From Thermoplasmata archaeon (GTDB lineage: Archaea > Thermoplasmatota > Thermoplasmata > Thermoplasmatales > Thermoplasmataceae), in assembly GCA_021816965.1 (NCBI GenBank), contig JAKAWU010000012.1, forward strand, positions 1-32,183: a stretch of DNA of 32,183 nucleotides. Direction: 5' to 3'. Numbering within the stretch: the first letter of the stretch is position 1; every line of letters starts with the position of its first letter. The notes under the pieces are model-generated. The model searched no databases and was not told the DNA's origin. It saw nothing but the letters and a program-made list of their open reading frames with translations. Shown in pieces: positions 8,548-17,120 of the stretch. Made by a program: the position numbers and the translations under genes.

Positions 8548-9836
8548 TATGGCTTCAACCTTCTCACTGTTCTTGGGTAAGGAATCGCATCCTTGATGTT
8601 TCCAAGGTGCATTATCCACATGGCGAGCCTGTCCAATCCCAGTCCGAAACCGGAATGGGGGATGCTTCCATATTTTCTAAGATCAAGATACCAGTAATAA
8701 TCATCCTTTTTCAGGTTATTCTTCTCTATCCTTCCAACAAGTTCATCATAATTCCATATTCTTTCTCCGCCACCGATTATTTCCCCGTACCCTTCCGGAG
8801 CCAGGAGATCATGGCAGAGTATCTGGTTCGGATTCTGCGGATCAGGCCTGTGGTAGAACGTTTTCAGTTCCTCCGGAAAATGTGTCAGGAATAGTGGCCT
8901 TGTGAAATTGGACATTATCTGTTTTTCTTCATCAGCGCCCAGATCATCCCCATATTTCAGAGGCATTCCATAGGAGGAGGATTTTTCAATCAATTGGCTG
9001 TATTTCATCCTCTGGAAAGGGTGGAGGCTGTCCTCAAGAACTTTGATATCCCTTCCAAGGATGTGCAGTTCTTCGTTGTTTTTTTCCAGAACCATCCTGA
9101 CAATATGCTGAATCATCTTCTCCTCAATTTCCATCATCTCGTTATTGTCTGCCCATGCAACCTCAACCTCTGCATGCCAGTATTCTGTAAGGTGTCTCCA
9201 GGTCCTGCTCTTCTCTGCCCTGAAACTTGGTGACACGGTGAATACTTTTTCAAGCGAGAAGATGAAAGTTTCCAGGTAAAACTGCGAGCTCTGGGAAAGG
9301 AATGCTTCCTCTCCAAAAAATGGTACCTTGAATAATGTGGAACCTCCTTCGGTTGCAGTTGAAACCATCAGTGGGGCCTGAACCTCGTAATATCCATTAT
9401 CAATGAAAAAATCCCTGAATGCCTGAAAAATGGTGGATCTTATTTTCAGTTTTGCATTGAATTCCCTGCTCCTGATCCAAAGGTGCCTGTTGTCAAGCTC
9501 AAATTCCTCCGAGATATCCTTTGAAACTGGAAAATTGTCGTTTCTCTGGAATATTGTGAAAGAGGATATTTTCAGTTCATAACCTGTGATTGCCCTGCTG
9601 TCCACATGTACAGAGCCCTTTATCTCCATGCTGCTTTCAATGGTCAGCGAAGCAAGTTGATCAAACTTTTCTCTTCCAAGATCTTCAAGTTTTCCAACAC
9701 ACTGTATAATATTGCTGGAATCCCTCAGGATGATGAAGCAGATTTTGCTTCCGGTCCTAATTCTGTATACCCATCCCCTGATTTCTACCTGCTTCCCTGA
9801 GTCATTCGCGGAAAGAACAGAATTTATATTCTGCAT
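8547..9836 (-). CDS. asnS: Asparaginyl-tRNA synthetase
   Basis: Class IIb synthetase charging tRNA-Asn. An N-terminal OB fold ([23 protein letters not shown]) binds the anticodon. The catalytic core has motif 2 in [20 protein letters not shown] and motif 3 as [12 protein letters not shown]. The ending [10 protein letters not shown] is typical of AsnRS; AspRS usually has a bulkier ILFPRD-type end. The start at 9836 is chosen because a TATA box (9858-9868) is centred 27 nt upstream, giving a leaderless mRNA. An in-frame ATG at 9851 is the alternative if it is read from the DUF309 transcript. It heads the asnS-hemE-hemH-EF-like run. Confidence 0.92.
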   Translation of the reverse strand: MQNINSVLSANDSGKQVEIRGWVYRIRTGSKICFIILRDSSNIIQCVGKLEDLGREKFDQLASLTIESSMEIKGSVHVDSRAITGYELKISSFTIFQRNDNFPVSKDISEEFELDNRHLWIRSREFNAKLKIRSTIFQAFRDFFIDNGYYEVQAPLMVSTATEGGSTLFKVPFFGEEAFLSQSSQFYLETFIFSLEKVFTVSPSFRAEKSRTWRHLTEYWHAEVEVAWADNNEMMEIEEKMIQHIVRMVLEKNNEELHILGRDIKVLEDSLHPFQRMKYSQLIEKSSSYGMPLKYGDDLGADEEKQIMSNFTRPLFLTHFPEELKTFYHRPDPQNPNQILCHDLLAPEGYGEIIGGGERIWNYDELVGRIEKNNLKKDDYYWYLDLRKYGSIPHSGFGLGLDRLAMWIMHLGNIKDAIPYPRTVRRLKP

Positions 9837-9857
9837 AAAACAGTGATTCATTCAATT

Positions 9858-9868
9858 ATTATATATTT
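9858..9868 (-). promoter_or_regulatory. TATA box for the asnS-hem operon
   Basis: On the minus strand AAATATATAAT is centred 27 nt before the asnS ATG at 9836 and only about 12 nt before the alternative ATG at 9851. It overlaps the last codons of the DUF309 gene, so it is an internal promoter. Confidence 0.6.
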
Positions 9869-10374
9869 GCTTCAGCAATCCGTATTATTTCTTTCAGGAA
9901 CCTCTCCCTGAACTTGACAGGATATTCCTTTACGGAAACTATGTCTGCAACTCCAAGCTTCATTGATTTCCGTATTTCTGCCATACCTTCTTCAAGAATC
10001 CCGTCATAGAGTTCTTCCTGCCTCATCTGCCACTTTACCTGCGAAACAAGAATACGGATAAAACCATGGATTGGTGATTTATCCTTGCATTTTTTCCATG
10101 GAACTTCCATGATCTCATGTGCCTCCCAGAATCTTTCCATTTCCAAAAATGACAGTAATTGAGAGGAAAAATTTTCCCTGTTCAGATTTTCTCTTTCCAA
10201 TTCAGGATACGCTCTGAAAAGGCTTATAGTAGAAAGTGTTTTAAGATCAGAATCTGTTGCTCCGTTGAAAAAATCTGCCTCTGTTCCATATGTGGTTCTT
10301 CTGGAGATGAAACTTGATCTGAGACACTGCAGCGCCTTGGTGTTTGCTGAAGGAATCCCACAGATTAATCTCAC
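9859..10374 (-). CDS. DUF309 family protein
   Basis: 171 residues. The helical motif RFWEAHEIMEVPWKKCK (about 81-97) is the signature of the DUF309 family, small all-helical proteins of unknown function. The following helix has the family's conserved glutamine-rich face (VSQVKWQM). The start is GTG, overlapping the stop of the upstream unknown gene by four bases (GTGA), so the two are cotranscribed. No strong Shine-Dalgarno is visible. The N-terminal 60 residues are poorly conserved-looking and the real start could lie further in. It ends just before asnS. Confidence 0.75.
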   Translation of the reverse strand: MRLICGIPSANTKALQCLRSSFISRRTTYGTEADFFNGATDSDLKTLSTISLFRAYPELERENLNRENFSSQLLSFLEMERFWEAHEIMEVPWKKCKDKSPIHGFIRILVSQVKWQMRQEELYDGILEEGMAEIRKSMKLGVADIVSVKEYPVKFRERFLKEIIRIAEANI

Positions 10375-10985
10375 TTCACAGTCCCCACGCTGTTTTCTCT
10401 GAGTTCCTCAACAAATAGTTTTGGTATCCCTTTCTCGATCAGATACTCCCAGCCAGGAATAACTTTTCTAGCTATTGCAAGGACAATTATATCCTGAAGG
10501 CTCATGTAAGCTGTAGAAGGTGCATAGGAAGTTCCAAGAAGCCATGGTGGATAATGAAAATATTCCTGAAAATTTCCAGGTATAACCTTAATAAGACAAT
10601 CAGTTAATATTTCAGATATTTTCTTGTTGTAGTACCATTTCTTTATACCCTGAGTCATGTAGACAGGTGGAGGCATGTATACCTTCCAGTTAAGTCCGTA
10701 AAGGTAAATATCTCCCTGATACATTGCAGTGCCAGTGAAAGGAGAGTTTGTTATCTGTGTATGTTTTTCCTCCAGTCCCGTTACTTTGTTTACAAGCCTG
10801 AGGTTAATATGCGATTTTTTTGACATAAGGTCAGCTATGGAAATTTCGAGCCATTCCAACTCTTCTATTGACAGATTCGGGTCGTTTTCAATCTGATCCT
10901 GAATATCCACAAGGTCCTCGATTGTAGAATTGAGGATCAGTTTTATGTAATAATCTGTTTTCCTAAGCCCCATTCCTTTCACCAT
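10371..10985 (-). CDS. Unknown protein, first gene of the DUF309 operon
   Basis: 204 residues from the ATG at 10985; I do not recognise a family. The N-terminal 70 residues are charged and helical, with paired acidic stretches (STIEDLVDIQDQIENDP). The second half is rich in aromatics and prolines (YGLNWKVYMPPPVYMTQ, YFHYPPWLLG) and ends in an ordinary helical segment. There is no signal peptide or membrane segment. The start is set by a TATA box (11003-11011) centred 22 nt upstream; an upstream in-frame ATG at 11021 would lie before that box. It is divergent from the unknown gene at 11083. Confidence 0.65.
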   Translation of the reverse strand: MVKGMGLRKTDYYIKLILNSTIEDLVDIQDQIENDPNLSIEELEWLEISIADLMSKKSHINLRLVNKVTGLEEKHTQITNSPFTGTAMYQGDIYLYGLNWKVYMPPPVYMTQGIKKWYYNKKISEILTDCLIKVIPGNFQEYFHYPPWLLGTSYAPSTAYMSLQDIIVLAIARKVIPGWEYLIEKGIPKLFVEELRENSVGTVK

Positions 10986-11002
10986 GTAAATATTGAAAAA
11001 CT

Positions 11003-11011
11003 GTATATAAG
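11003..11011 (-). promoter_or_regulatory. TATA box for unknown/DUF309 operon
   Basis: CTTATATAC on the minus strand lies 22 nt before the ATG at 10985, consistent with a leaderless mRNA and excluding the upstream ATG at 11021. Confidence 0.55.
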
Positions 11012-11053
11012 AGTAATGCAAATATGCCCAATTTTATTTCGAAAATGAGAATG

Positions 11054-11061
11054 AAATATAT
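11054..11061 (+). promoter_or_regulatory. TATA box for unknown gene at 11083
   Basis: AAATATAT is centred 25-26 nt before the in-frame ATG at 11083. It abuts the more upstream ATG at 11062, which therefore is unlikely to be in the mRNA. Confidence 0.6.
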
Positions 11062-11082
11062 ATGCTTGGAGTATCAACCATC

Positions 11083-12003
11083 ATGGTTATGCGAGATCAA
11101 CTGATGCTGCAGTATATATCTGATCTGGAAAAATCAGGAATAAAAAACATTGAAATTGACGAAGGTCTTAAAAGAGTTGGTGGAACACCTGACTCAGGAG
11201 ACATAAAACCATTCGATCTTAACCAGATATGGTGCAATATTCCATTCCAATCACTTTCTGAACTGAAGGAATACATAATACTTAAAGGAGGGAAGATTCA
11301 GGATAATACCTATGTATCATATTTCCCGATTGGGCATAGGGAAATTAAAAAGTTGCATGTTTCCTCGCTTACAACTTTAGATTCCATACATCTTGCTTTT
11401 GCATTGAGGATGAAAGAAATGATCCCTGTTCAGGAACCCCCATATAACATTGTGGAAATTGCTTTCCAAATAAAGAACACACTAAAATTGCCCGACGAGT
11501 TGTTCGTTGATTTTCCAATCATGCCAATGGATAATAATATCCAATGTGGAAACCCAATTCTTAGTAATTTTGGAATAGTTAAAGATATCAGGCTTTACCA
11601 TAACCTGTACGGATTCTTTAATGCCAGGGCAATTCCATTTGTGTCATTTCCTGCAAATTTTCTCATAAACAGGGATGTGACTTCTGACTCCGTTGCAGAA
11701 AAAATTGCATATGCGTTTGAAATGTCAATGTCAGAAGCCCATTACGGTCATTACATTGCGTATAGATCAGCAAAGAATATAAAAAGAAAATTTATGGCCA
11801 GAGCCTGGAAACCTGTGAAAAGCAGGATGTTCACTGATCAGGAGATACAAATGGCCATAAATACCGGGATGTTTATGGAAAGTGAACAATCACTTGCTTT
11901 GAAAGATGATATGAAGCGGGAGGCATTTAATTCTTTCATAGAACTGAAGAAGAAACAGGCTCAAAAATATCTGGAATATTGGAAGTCCACAATGATCTTC
12001 TGA
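11083..12003 (+). CDS. Unknown protein, 306 residues
   Basis: I do not recognise this family. The protein is predicted soluble, with no signal peptide or membrane helix. It contains strand-turn stretches (LFVDFPIMPMDNN, CGNPILSNFGIV) and a helix with conserved-looking histidines (MSEAHYGHYIAYRSAKNIKRK), followed by a lysine-rich C-terminal helix. The HxxHY cluster could be a metal or catalytic site, but that is a guess. The start at 11083 (MVMRDQ) is chosen on the TATA box at 11054-11061. Its neighbours are the divergent unknown/DUF309 operon and, tail to tail with no gap, a GNAT gene. Confidence 0.65.
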   Translation: MVMRDQLMLQYISDLEKSGIKNIEIDEGLKRVGGTPDSGDIKPFDLNQIWCNIPFQSLSELKEYIILKGGKIQDNTYVSYFPIGHREIKKLHVSSLTTLDSIHLAFALRMKEMIPVQEPPYNIVEIAFQIKNTLKLPDELFVDFPIMPMDNNIQCGNPILSNFGIVKDIRLYHNLYGFFNARAIPFVSFPANFLINRDVTSDSVAEKIAYAFEMSMSEAHYGHYIAYRSAKNIKRKFMARAWKPVKSRMFTDQEIQMAINTGMFMESEQSLALKDDMKREAFNSFIELKKKQAQKYLEYWKSTMIF

Positions 12004-12498
12004 TCAATCTGAGTCTTCTTCAATATTCTTGCCATACACACTTGTAACTTCTCTGTATCCTATTTTTTCGTAGAAATTCAGTGCGATCAGGTTAAGAGAA
12101 GGAAATTCAGCAGTTATTATCTTAATTCCCAGTTTTTTCATCTCCCCATAAATAGCGCTGAGAAGCATGTTTCCAACATTCTTCCTCCTGAACTCAGGCA
12201 TTATGTAAAGATCAATGATTCTCAGTTCCTTGGAAGGTTCATATGATATCCGTTCTCTGATCTCTGCCTTTACCAGACCCATTATTTTATCTTTTTTCAC
12301 AGCAACAAGCGTGATAAAGTGTTCATGATCATTTATACACTTCAGGTAATAGTCACGTATTGGTGTATCGTCCCCTTCCCTCGTCCTGAAAAGAGGATCG
12401 AATTCCCCATTGAGTTTCTTCATCCTTAATATCATGGACATAAACTGATCAATATCCCCTTCTCTTGCCTTCCTTACAGTCCCACTGCTTTCTTTCAT
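12004..12498 (-). CDS. GNAT-family N-acetyltransferase
   Basis: 164-residue acetyl-CoA-dependent acyltransferase. The acetyl-CoA binding motif A is visible as LYIMPEFRRKNVGNMLLS (RRKNVG in place of RxxGxG), followed by motif B LNLIALNFYEKIGYREV. The substrate is unknown; protein N-termini, amino acids or small amines are all possible. It overlaps the malic enzyme stop by four bases (ATGA), with a strong Shine-Dalgarno GGAGGTGAGG (12501-12510) just upstream, so it is the second gene of that operon. Confidence 0.85.
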   Translation of the reverse strand: MKESSGTVRKAREGDIDQFMSMILRMKKLNGEFDPLFRTREGDDTPIRDYYLKCINDHEHFITLVAVKKDKIMGLVKAEIRERISYEPSKELRIIDLYIMPEFRRKNVGNMLLSAIYGEMKKLGIKIITAEFPSLNLIALNFYEKIGYREVTSVYGKNIEEDSD

Positions 12499-13829
12499 TC
12501 CCTCACCTCCGGTAGTTTTCTGATAAAACCCAAATCCATGGATTTCTCTATCATCGCCCTGTTTGTGCTTATTATTTCTCTTGCTGTTTTAAGGTATCCT
12601 TCCTTGCTGTCAGGTTTCCTTGCAAACCCTTCATCCACAGCCGCTCTAGCAACTGTGGAAGCAACCTGCGGATATAATTCCCAATCCTCCATTGATGGTA
12701 CGATTCTGTCAGGTTGCGGGGCCCCAACAAAGTTAGCAATTTCCTGAGCTGCCTTCACCATGATCCCGAAATTCACACCCCTTGACCTTGCATCAAGCAT
12801 TCCCCTGAAAACACCAGGAAAAACAAGGCTGTTATTTATCTGGTTTGGAAAATCACCTCTTCCTGTTGCCACTATTTTAGCCCCATTGTCTATAGCATCC
12901 TGTGGCCATATTTCAGGAAGTGGGTTTGCGAGAGCGAATACAATTGCATCGTTGTTCATCTCGCCTATCCACTCATTCTTTATGGTTCCAGGCTCAGCCT
13001 TTGCTGCAGAAACTATTATGTCTGTACCCTTGATTGCATTCTCCATGGTTCCCTTCCTGTTCTCGCCATTTGTGATGAGGGCAAGTTCATATTTCCATGG
13101 ATTTGAAAACATCAGTGAATCCAGATCATCCCGTTCCTTATCCAGTATCCCCTTTGAATCGACCATTATTATGTTCTTGGGCTCGAACCCTGACTCTATG
13201 AGAAGATGTGCAGCTGCTATGTTTGCTGCTCCTGAACCCACAAGGGTGAGGGTGGTATCCTGAGCTTTCCGTCCTGTGATCCTCATGCTGTTTATGAGCC
13301 CTGCAAGTATGATGCATGCAGTGCCTAACTGGTCGTCATGCCATGCAGGTATTGTGAGTTTTTCCTGAAGTTCTTTTAGCACATAGAAGCATTTAGGGCT
13401 CTCAATGTCCTCAAGGTTGAACCCCCCAAAGGATGGTTCGAGGGCCTTCACAACGGAAATGAAATGATCTCTGTCGGAAACTCTCAATGGAAGAGGGATA
13501 GCATTCACCCCGCCAAGAAGATTGAAAAGCATTGCCTTCCCTTCCATTACAGGCATTGCAGCCTCGGGGCCCACATTTCCTATTCCCAGAACCCTCGTGC
13601 CATCTGTAACTATACCAACGCTGTTCCACCTCCCTGTAAGATTGAAAGATTCCTCAGGGTTGCGTTTTATCTCCATCGAGACTTCAGAAACACCCGGAGT
13701 GTACCAGTAAGAAAAGTCTTTAAGTGAATTTATCGGGACACTGGGAAGTGTTCTTATCTTCCCTTTGTAATATCTGGAATATTCAACTGCAAGCCTGTTG
13801 AACCTTGCAGTTCGTTCTCCATCATTCAT
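12495..13829 (-). CDS. Malic enzyme (malate dehydrogenase, decarboxylating)
   Basis: Oxidatively decarboxylates malate to pyruvate with NAD(P)+. The 444 residues match the short prokaryotic form without a phosphotransacetylase domain. The motifs are YTPGVSEV (near 50), the catalytic-lysine and metal regions around GGFNLEDIESPKCF and WHDDQLGTA, the Rossmann motif VGSGAANIAAAHL, and ALANPLPEIWPQDA. Cofactor preference is not obvious. The ATG at 13829 is chosen because the palindromic TATA box at 13850-13860 is centred 25-26 nt upstream; a TTG (13844) and an ATG (13838) further out lie too close to the box. Confidence 0.93.
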   Translation of the reverse strand: MNDGERTARFNRLAVEYSRYYKGKIRTLPSVPINSLKDFSYWYTPGVSEVSMEIKRNPEESFNLTGRWNSVGIVTDGTRVLGIGNVGPEAAMPVMEGKAMLFNLLGGVNAIPLPLRVSDRDHFISVVKALEPSFGGFNLEDIESPKCFYVLKELQEKLTIPAWHDDQLGTACIILAGLINSMRITGRKAQDTTLTLVGSGAANIAAAHLLIESGFEPKNIIMVDSKGILDKERDDLDSLMFSNPWKYELALITNGENRKGTMENAIKGTDIIVSAAKAEPGTIKNEWIGEMNNDAIVFALANPLPEIWPQDAIDNGAKIVATGRGDFPNQINNSLVFPGVFRGMLDARSRGVNFGIMVKAAQEIANFVGAPQPDRIVPSMEDWELYPQVASTVARAAVDEGFARKPDSKEGYLKTAREIISTNRAMIEKSMDLGFIRKLPEVRE

Positions 13830-13849
13830 TGATACCATATGCAAAGATA

Positions 13850-13860
13850 ATTTAAATATA
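13850..13860. promoter_or_regulatory. Shared bidirectional TATA box, malic enzyme / GNAT-GNAT gene
   Basis: ATTTAAATATA contains the perfect palindrome ATTTAAAT (13850-13857). It is centred within a base of the midpoint between the two divergent start codons, 13829 on minus and 13879 on plus, about 25 nt from each. No second box is visible in the 49-nt gap, so one TATA element appears to serve both leaderless genes. Confidence 0.6.
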
Positions 13861-13878
13861 CTTCTAACATGGCTTTAC

Positions 13879-14829
13879 ATGGAGGAACTAACCAATATAA
13901 AACTTGACTGGAACATTATTCTCGGCAAACAGATCGCCACATTACAGGAACAGTTCTCCAATATAGATGCCGCTAAATTGTTCAGACCCATTATAGACTT
14001 ACTTTCCAGCAACATGATTCCATCAAGAGTTGTAATCTCCAGAGGTGAAGTTTACGCGTATAGCTATATCCTGCCATCTGGTGTTCTTGATGACAGGATC
14101 ATCTGCACCATTGGATTTACGAGAGATTCAGAAGATAACGTGGATAAAGCAGAAACAATCTTGAAATGGCTGGATGAATTGTCCGCCAGATCTGCAAAAC
14201 TCATAATCATAGACAATATGTTCAACGGCACATTTCTAAACGGTACACTTGAAAAACAAGGATATACCATGGACAGACGCATAAAGATGAAGTCAACACT
14301 TAAAAAAATTATGGAAATGAAAGATAAATCAGAATTTACTGAAAGTTTGAATCAGGAGACTATTATCATGAAGGTTGATGAAGTTGATATTAATAAAATT
14401 AGCATTGCCCAGTATGATGCATATTGTGACAGCCCAGAACATTACCTTCTTTATAGAAAGGATGGGGAAAACCTCACATATGATATATTGTTCAATGGTT
14501 ATTACGGTAAATTCTTGCCTTCTCCTTCCTGTGTTCTCTATAATAATGGAGTTGCAGGTGCATGTATTATCACTGACGGGAGGGAGGAATTCGTAAACAC
14601 AGGAGTCCCACTCATTGTTGATATATTTGTAAATAAAGATTTCAGGAACAATGGATTTTCATCCTTCCTGATCCGATATGCCGCAGAAAAACTTCAACTG
14701 CTTGGCCACACTGAGATACAGTTGTGGGTAAATGAGTATTCAAAGGCCAGGAGCATATACCGCGATATTGGATTCATGGATACAGGTGAGATTGAAACGC
14801 TTTACTGGAAAGATTTCAGAAAATACTGA
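13879..14829 (+). CDS. Two-lobe GNAT protein (degenerate plus active-looking domain)
   Basis: 316 residues. The C-terminal half (about 185-316) has a clear GNAT core: PLIVDIFVNKDFRNNGFSSFLI as acetyl-CoA motif A, then LWVNEYSKARSIYRDIGF as motif B. The N-terminal half has the same strand-helix rhythm (SRVVISRGEVYAYSYI, IGFTRDSEDNVDKAETILKWL, TLEKQGYTMDR) but lacks a recognisable pyrophosphate loop, so it looks like a degenerate GNAT lobe. Tandem GNAT proteins include mycothiol synthase and Eis-like enzymes; the substrate here is unknown. The ATG at 13879 is placed 24-25 nt from the shared TATA box. The 3' end overlaps the convergent membrane-protein gene by 14 nt. Confidence 0.75.
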   Translation: MEELTNIKLDWNIILGKQIATLQEQFSNIDAAKLFRPIIDLLSSNMIPSRVVISRGEVYAYSYILPSGVLDDRIICTIGFTRDSEDNVDKAETILKWLDELSARSAKLIIIDNMFNGTFLNGTLEKQGYTMDRRIKMKSTLKKIMEMKDKSEFTESLNQETIIMKVDEVDINKISIAQYDAYCDSPEHYLLYRKDGENLTYDILFNGYYGKFLPSPSCVLYNNGVAGACIITDGREEFVNTGVPLIVDIFVNKDFRNNGFSSFLIRYAAEKLQLLGHTEIQLWVNEYSKARSIYRDIGFMDTGEIETLYWKDFRKY

Positions 14830-15763
14830 GAACATAACTTATCAGAATTATTCCAACAGGAATGCTGAAATTATCGTCAAGAGGATACCCGGATGCAGAT
14901 TCTATAAGTGATGCACCAATAGCCAGTGGAAAATAAGTTATCCCGGATATCAGATATACAAATACAAGAGTTGGGAGCATCATTGCCATCAACCCACCCA
15001 GGCTTTTTTTCCTGCTGTAAGGGAGCCTGATTGTCCTTATGCTTATTCCAACTATAGTGGCAAGGGAATCTCCTATTGCCATTGCAAACACTCCGATAAG
15101 TATGATATCCGTAGAAGTGGTCAGGCCCATGAGAATCATCAGGCCGGAAATATACCAGATTGAACCAATGCCCACAGGAACATTTGGCCTCTCAAGAGAT
15201 GAAACCATCCTGGAGAAACCATTCTGCACATTAAAGGATAAAATATCCAGGATAAAAATAGAAATGACACCAAGAAACACCATTCCGGAATAGGAAAGTG
15301 TCTTGGAGATTTCCGGAAATATCAATATGAAAAGTACGCCTGAAGCGATCTGTACAATATCCCTTCGTTTTTCCACAGCGGGATTCTTTCCTCTTGTGGA
15401 ATCGTTTACAGATGCCATTTTCTTCAATTCATCATTGAATATCATTGAAACGGCCATACCAGTTCCCGCTGCAAGCAAAAAGACCTGCATGGAAATTGCA
15501 GAATATGCTGAATAAAATTGAATAAAGGAACTGATTGCAATCACTATAAGGAAAGGTATGGAGCTCCGCCTGTAGAGAGTATTCATTGCAAGAGAAAAAC
15601 ATAGTTCCACAGGCATTGAGAGTGGATTTAAGCCAGAAAACAAAAACAATAAGGAAATAATAAGGGATACAACTGTTGATACGTTCAGGTTCCTGCGCAT
15701 TGCGTACATGTAGAACAGTATGGAGCTAAGCCAAAGTGTGAAAGAAAGTAATAGAAATTGCAC
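14816..15763 (-). CDS. Dolichol/phytol kinase-like integral membrane protein (CTP-dependent)
   Basis: 315 residues with about nine hydrophobic segments. The C-terminal half carries the pattern of the phosphatidate cytidylyltransferase / dolichol kinase / phytol kinase superfamily: GDSLATIVGI, then RKKSLGGLMAM, and SLIESASGYPLDDNFSIPVG, where the conserved acidic residues bind nucleotide and metal. In archaea such enzymes are proposed to phosphorylate polyprenols for lipid or glycan synthesis; which lipid is used here cannot be told. The start is GTG at 15763, placed by a TATA box at 15782-15789. An N-terminal hydrophobic helix begins at once. Confidence 0.75.
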   Translation of the reverse strand: MQFLLLSFTLWLSSILFYMYAMRRNLNVSTVVSLIISLLFLFSGLNPLSMPVELCFSLAMNTLYRRSSIPFLIVIAISSFIQFYSAYSAISMQVFLLAAGTGMAVSMIFNDELKKMASVNDSTRGKNPAVEKRRDIVQIASGVLFILIFPEISKTLSYSGMVFLGVISIFILDILSFNVQNGFSRMVSSLERPNVPVGIGSIWYISGLMILMGLTTSTDIILIGVFAMAIGDSLATIVGISIRTIRLPYSRKKSLGGLMAMMLPTLVFVYLISGITYFPLAIGASLIESASGYPLDDNFSIPVGIILISYVLSIF

Positions 15764-15781
15764 TTGTGTGTATTTTCACAA

Positions 15782-15789
15782 TATATAAA
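15782..15789 (-). promoter_or_regulatory. TATA box for dolichol-kinase-like gene
   Basis: TTTATATA on the minus strand is centred 22-23 nt before the GTG at 15763, supporting a leaderless GTG start. Confidence 0.55.
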
Positions 15790-15825
15790 AGCATAATTCA
15801 TTATCAAGGGGTCATAACAGCACTT

Positions 15826-16332
15826 TCAACTAATTTCCCTTGAAAGCCTGATCCAGTTTTTAGAAAAATCTGGAGAGATTTCCATAACTTTGTTAAACCC
15901 CATTCTTAAATAGAAATTTATTGCCCCGGTATTTGTGAGAAGAGTATCAACCACCATTGTTTTTCTTAAAATCAGCGTTACTATGATGTTTATGAGATTT
16001 CTTCCAACTCCTTTTCCTCTGAAATCTGAATCCACAACGATCTCTTCAATATAGAATTCTTCTCCTGAACATCCATGTTCAGAAAGAACCCCAGGATCAC
16101 TGCTTCCTGCAATCCATCCTGCAATATGAGAATTGATTTCAACGATCCTGCACAGGTAAGCAGGATTGCTTATGTAATCCATCACAACGCCTTTATCAAT
16201 TATCAGATGGTTTTTCTCTTCAGAATCCAAGTTGACCCTTAGAAATGGGCTCAGTGATTCTGCCAGAATTTCATACATATTCTTCAGGTCAGAAGTGTTG
16301 GGTATCCTTATAATAATATCCGAACTGTTCAA
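15826..16332 (-). CDS. GNAT-family N-acetyltransferase
   Basis: 168 residues of RimI-like type. Motif A is textbook: EEIVVDSDFRGKGVGRNLI with the RGKGVG acetyl-CoA loop. Motif B is TGAINFYLRMGFNKV. A typical N-terminal IRIPNTSDLKNMYEIL opens the fold. The substrate is unknown. The start appears to be TTG at 16332; the next Met is 18 codons in and would remove the first strand. A TTTTATGT element about 26 nt upstream of the TTG could be the promoter, but an ATAAATA nearer by leaves the start uncertain. Confidence 0.85.
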   Translation of the reverse strand: MNSSDIIIRIPNTSDLKNMYEILAESLSPFLRVNLDSEEKNHLIIDKGVVMDYISNPAYLCRIVEINSHIAGWIAGSSDPGVLSEHGCSGEEFYIEEIVVDSDFRGKGVGRNLINIIVTLILRKTMVVDTLLTNTGAINFYLRMGFNKVMEISPDFSKNWIRLSREIS

Positions 16333-16448
16333 TTGTTATTTATATGCGTGCATTACATAAAAAGCTTTTCGAAACAGAAGTGAATTCTTGGAAGTCCAAA
16401 ATTCCTGAACGAGAAAAAAATGGGAATTATATTGATAAAATTTGGAGA

Positions 16449-17120
16449 TTATAGGGGAAATTCCATGCTTCCAAAAGCATTTTCCCAGTCCTTGAGGAAT
16501 CTTGAAAGGCCCTCATCTGTTTTGGGATGCGAAGGGAGTTTTGAAAGAACATCGAATGGAAGAGTTATAACATCAGCACCCATGATCATTGCCCTGACCA
16601 CATGAAGCGGATTCCTGATTGACGCAACGAGTATCTTAGTCTTGATGTCATAGTTTGTGAATATGATCTTTATCTGCTCTATAACGGACATTCCATCTTC
16701 CCCTATGTCATCAAGCCTTCCAACAAATGGGGATACAAACTCAGCACCTGCCTTTGCAGCAAAAAGTGCCTGTATCCCATTGAATATCAATGTTGAATTG
16801 ACAGGTATTCTTTTTTCCTTCAGTGCCCTTGTGGCGTTCAGTCCATTAAGTGTCATGGGAAGCTTCACAACAGCATTGTTTCCAAGGGAGCTTATTTTAA
16901 GGGCCTGAGATAGCATTGTTTCATAGTCTGTTGCTATTACCTCGATGCTGACTGGTCCCGGTGTTTCATGTAGAATCTCAGTTATTACTTCCCTGAACCC
17001 TTTACCCTTTGACATTTCCTTCGCTACAAGGCTGGGGTTTGTGGTAACTCCGTCAAGCAATCCCCAATCTCTCGCTTTCTTTATCTCCTCAATGTTTGCA
17101 CTATCAAGAAACAGTTTCAT
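16449..17120 (-). CDS. tal: Transaldolase, small FSA/TalC-type
   Basis: Transfers a dihydroxyacetone unit between sugar phosphates in the non-oxidative pentose phosphate pathway. The 223 residues match the small class. Motifs are [26 protein letters not shown] (24-34), the Schiff-base lysine K86 in [25 protein letters not shown] and [14 protein letters not shown]. The family also contains fructose-6-phosphate aldolases, but the partnership with transketolase favours transaldolase. A GGAGGAAG site (17127-17134) lies 6 nt before the ATG, inside the 3' end of the transketolase C gene, with a 17-nt overlap. Confidence 0.92.
   Translation of the reverse strand: MKLFLDSANIEEIKKARDWGLLDGVTTNPSLVAKEMSKGKGFREVITEILHETPGPVSIEVIATDYETMLSQALKISSLGNNAVVKLPMTLNGLNATRALKEKRIPVNSTLIFNGIQALFAAKAGAEFVSPFVGRLDDIGEDGMSVIEQIKIIFTNYDIKTKILVASIRNPLHVVRAMIMGADVITLPFDVLSKLPSHPKTDEGLSRFLKDWENAFGSMEFPL

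Noticed and set aside
12760-13263. Open frame of 167 codons on the plus strand
   Set aside because: It is antisense to the conserved core of malic enzyme, has no promoter or Shine-Dalgarno, and its composition mirrors the opposite strand.
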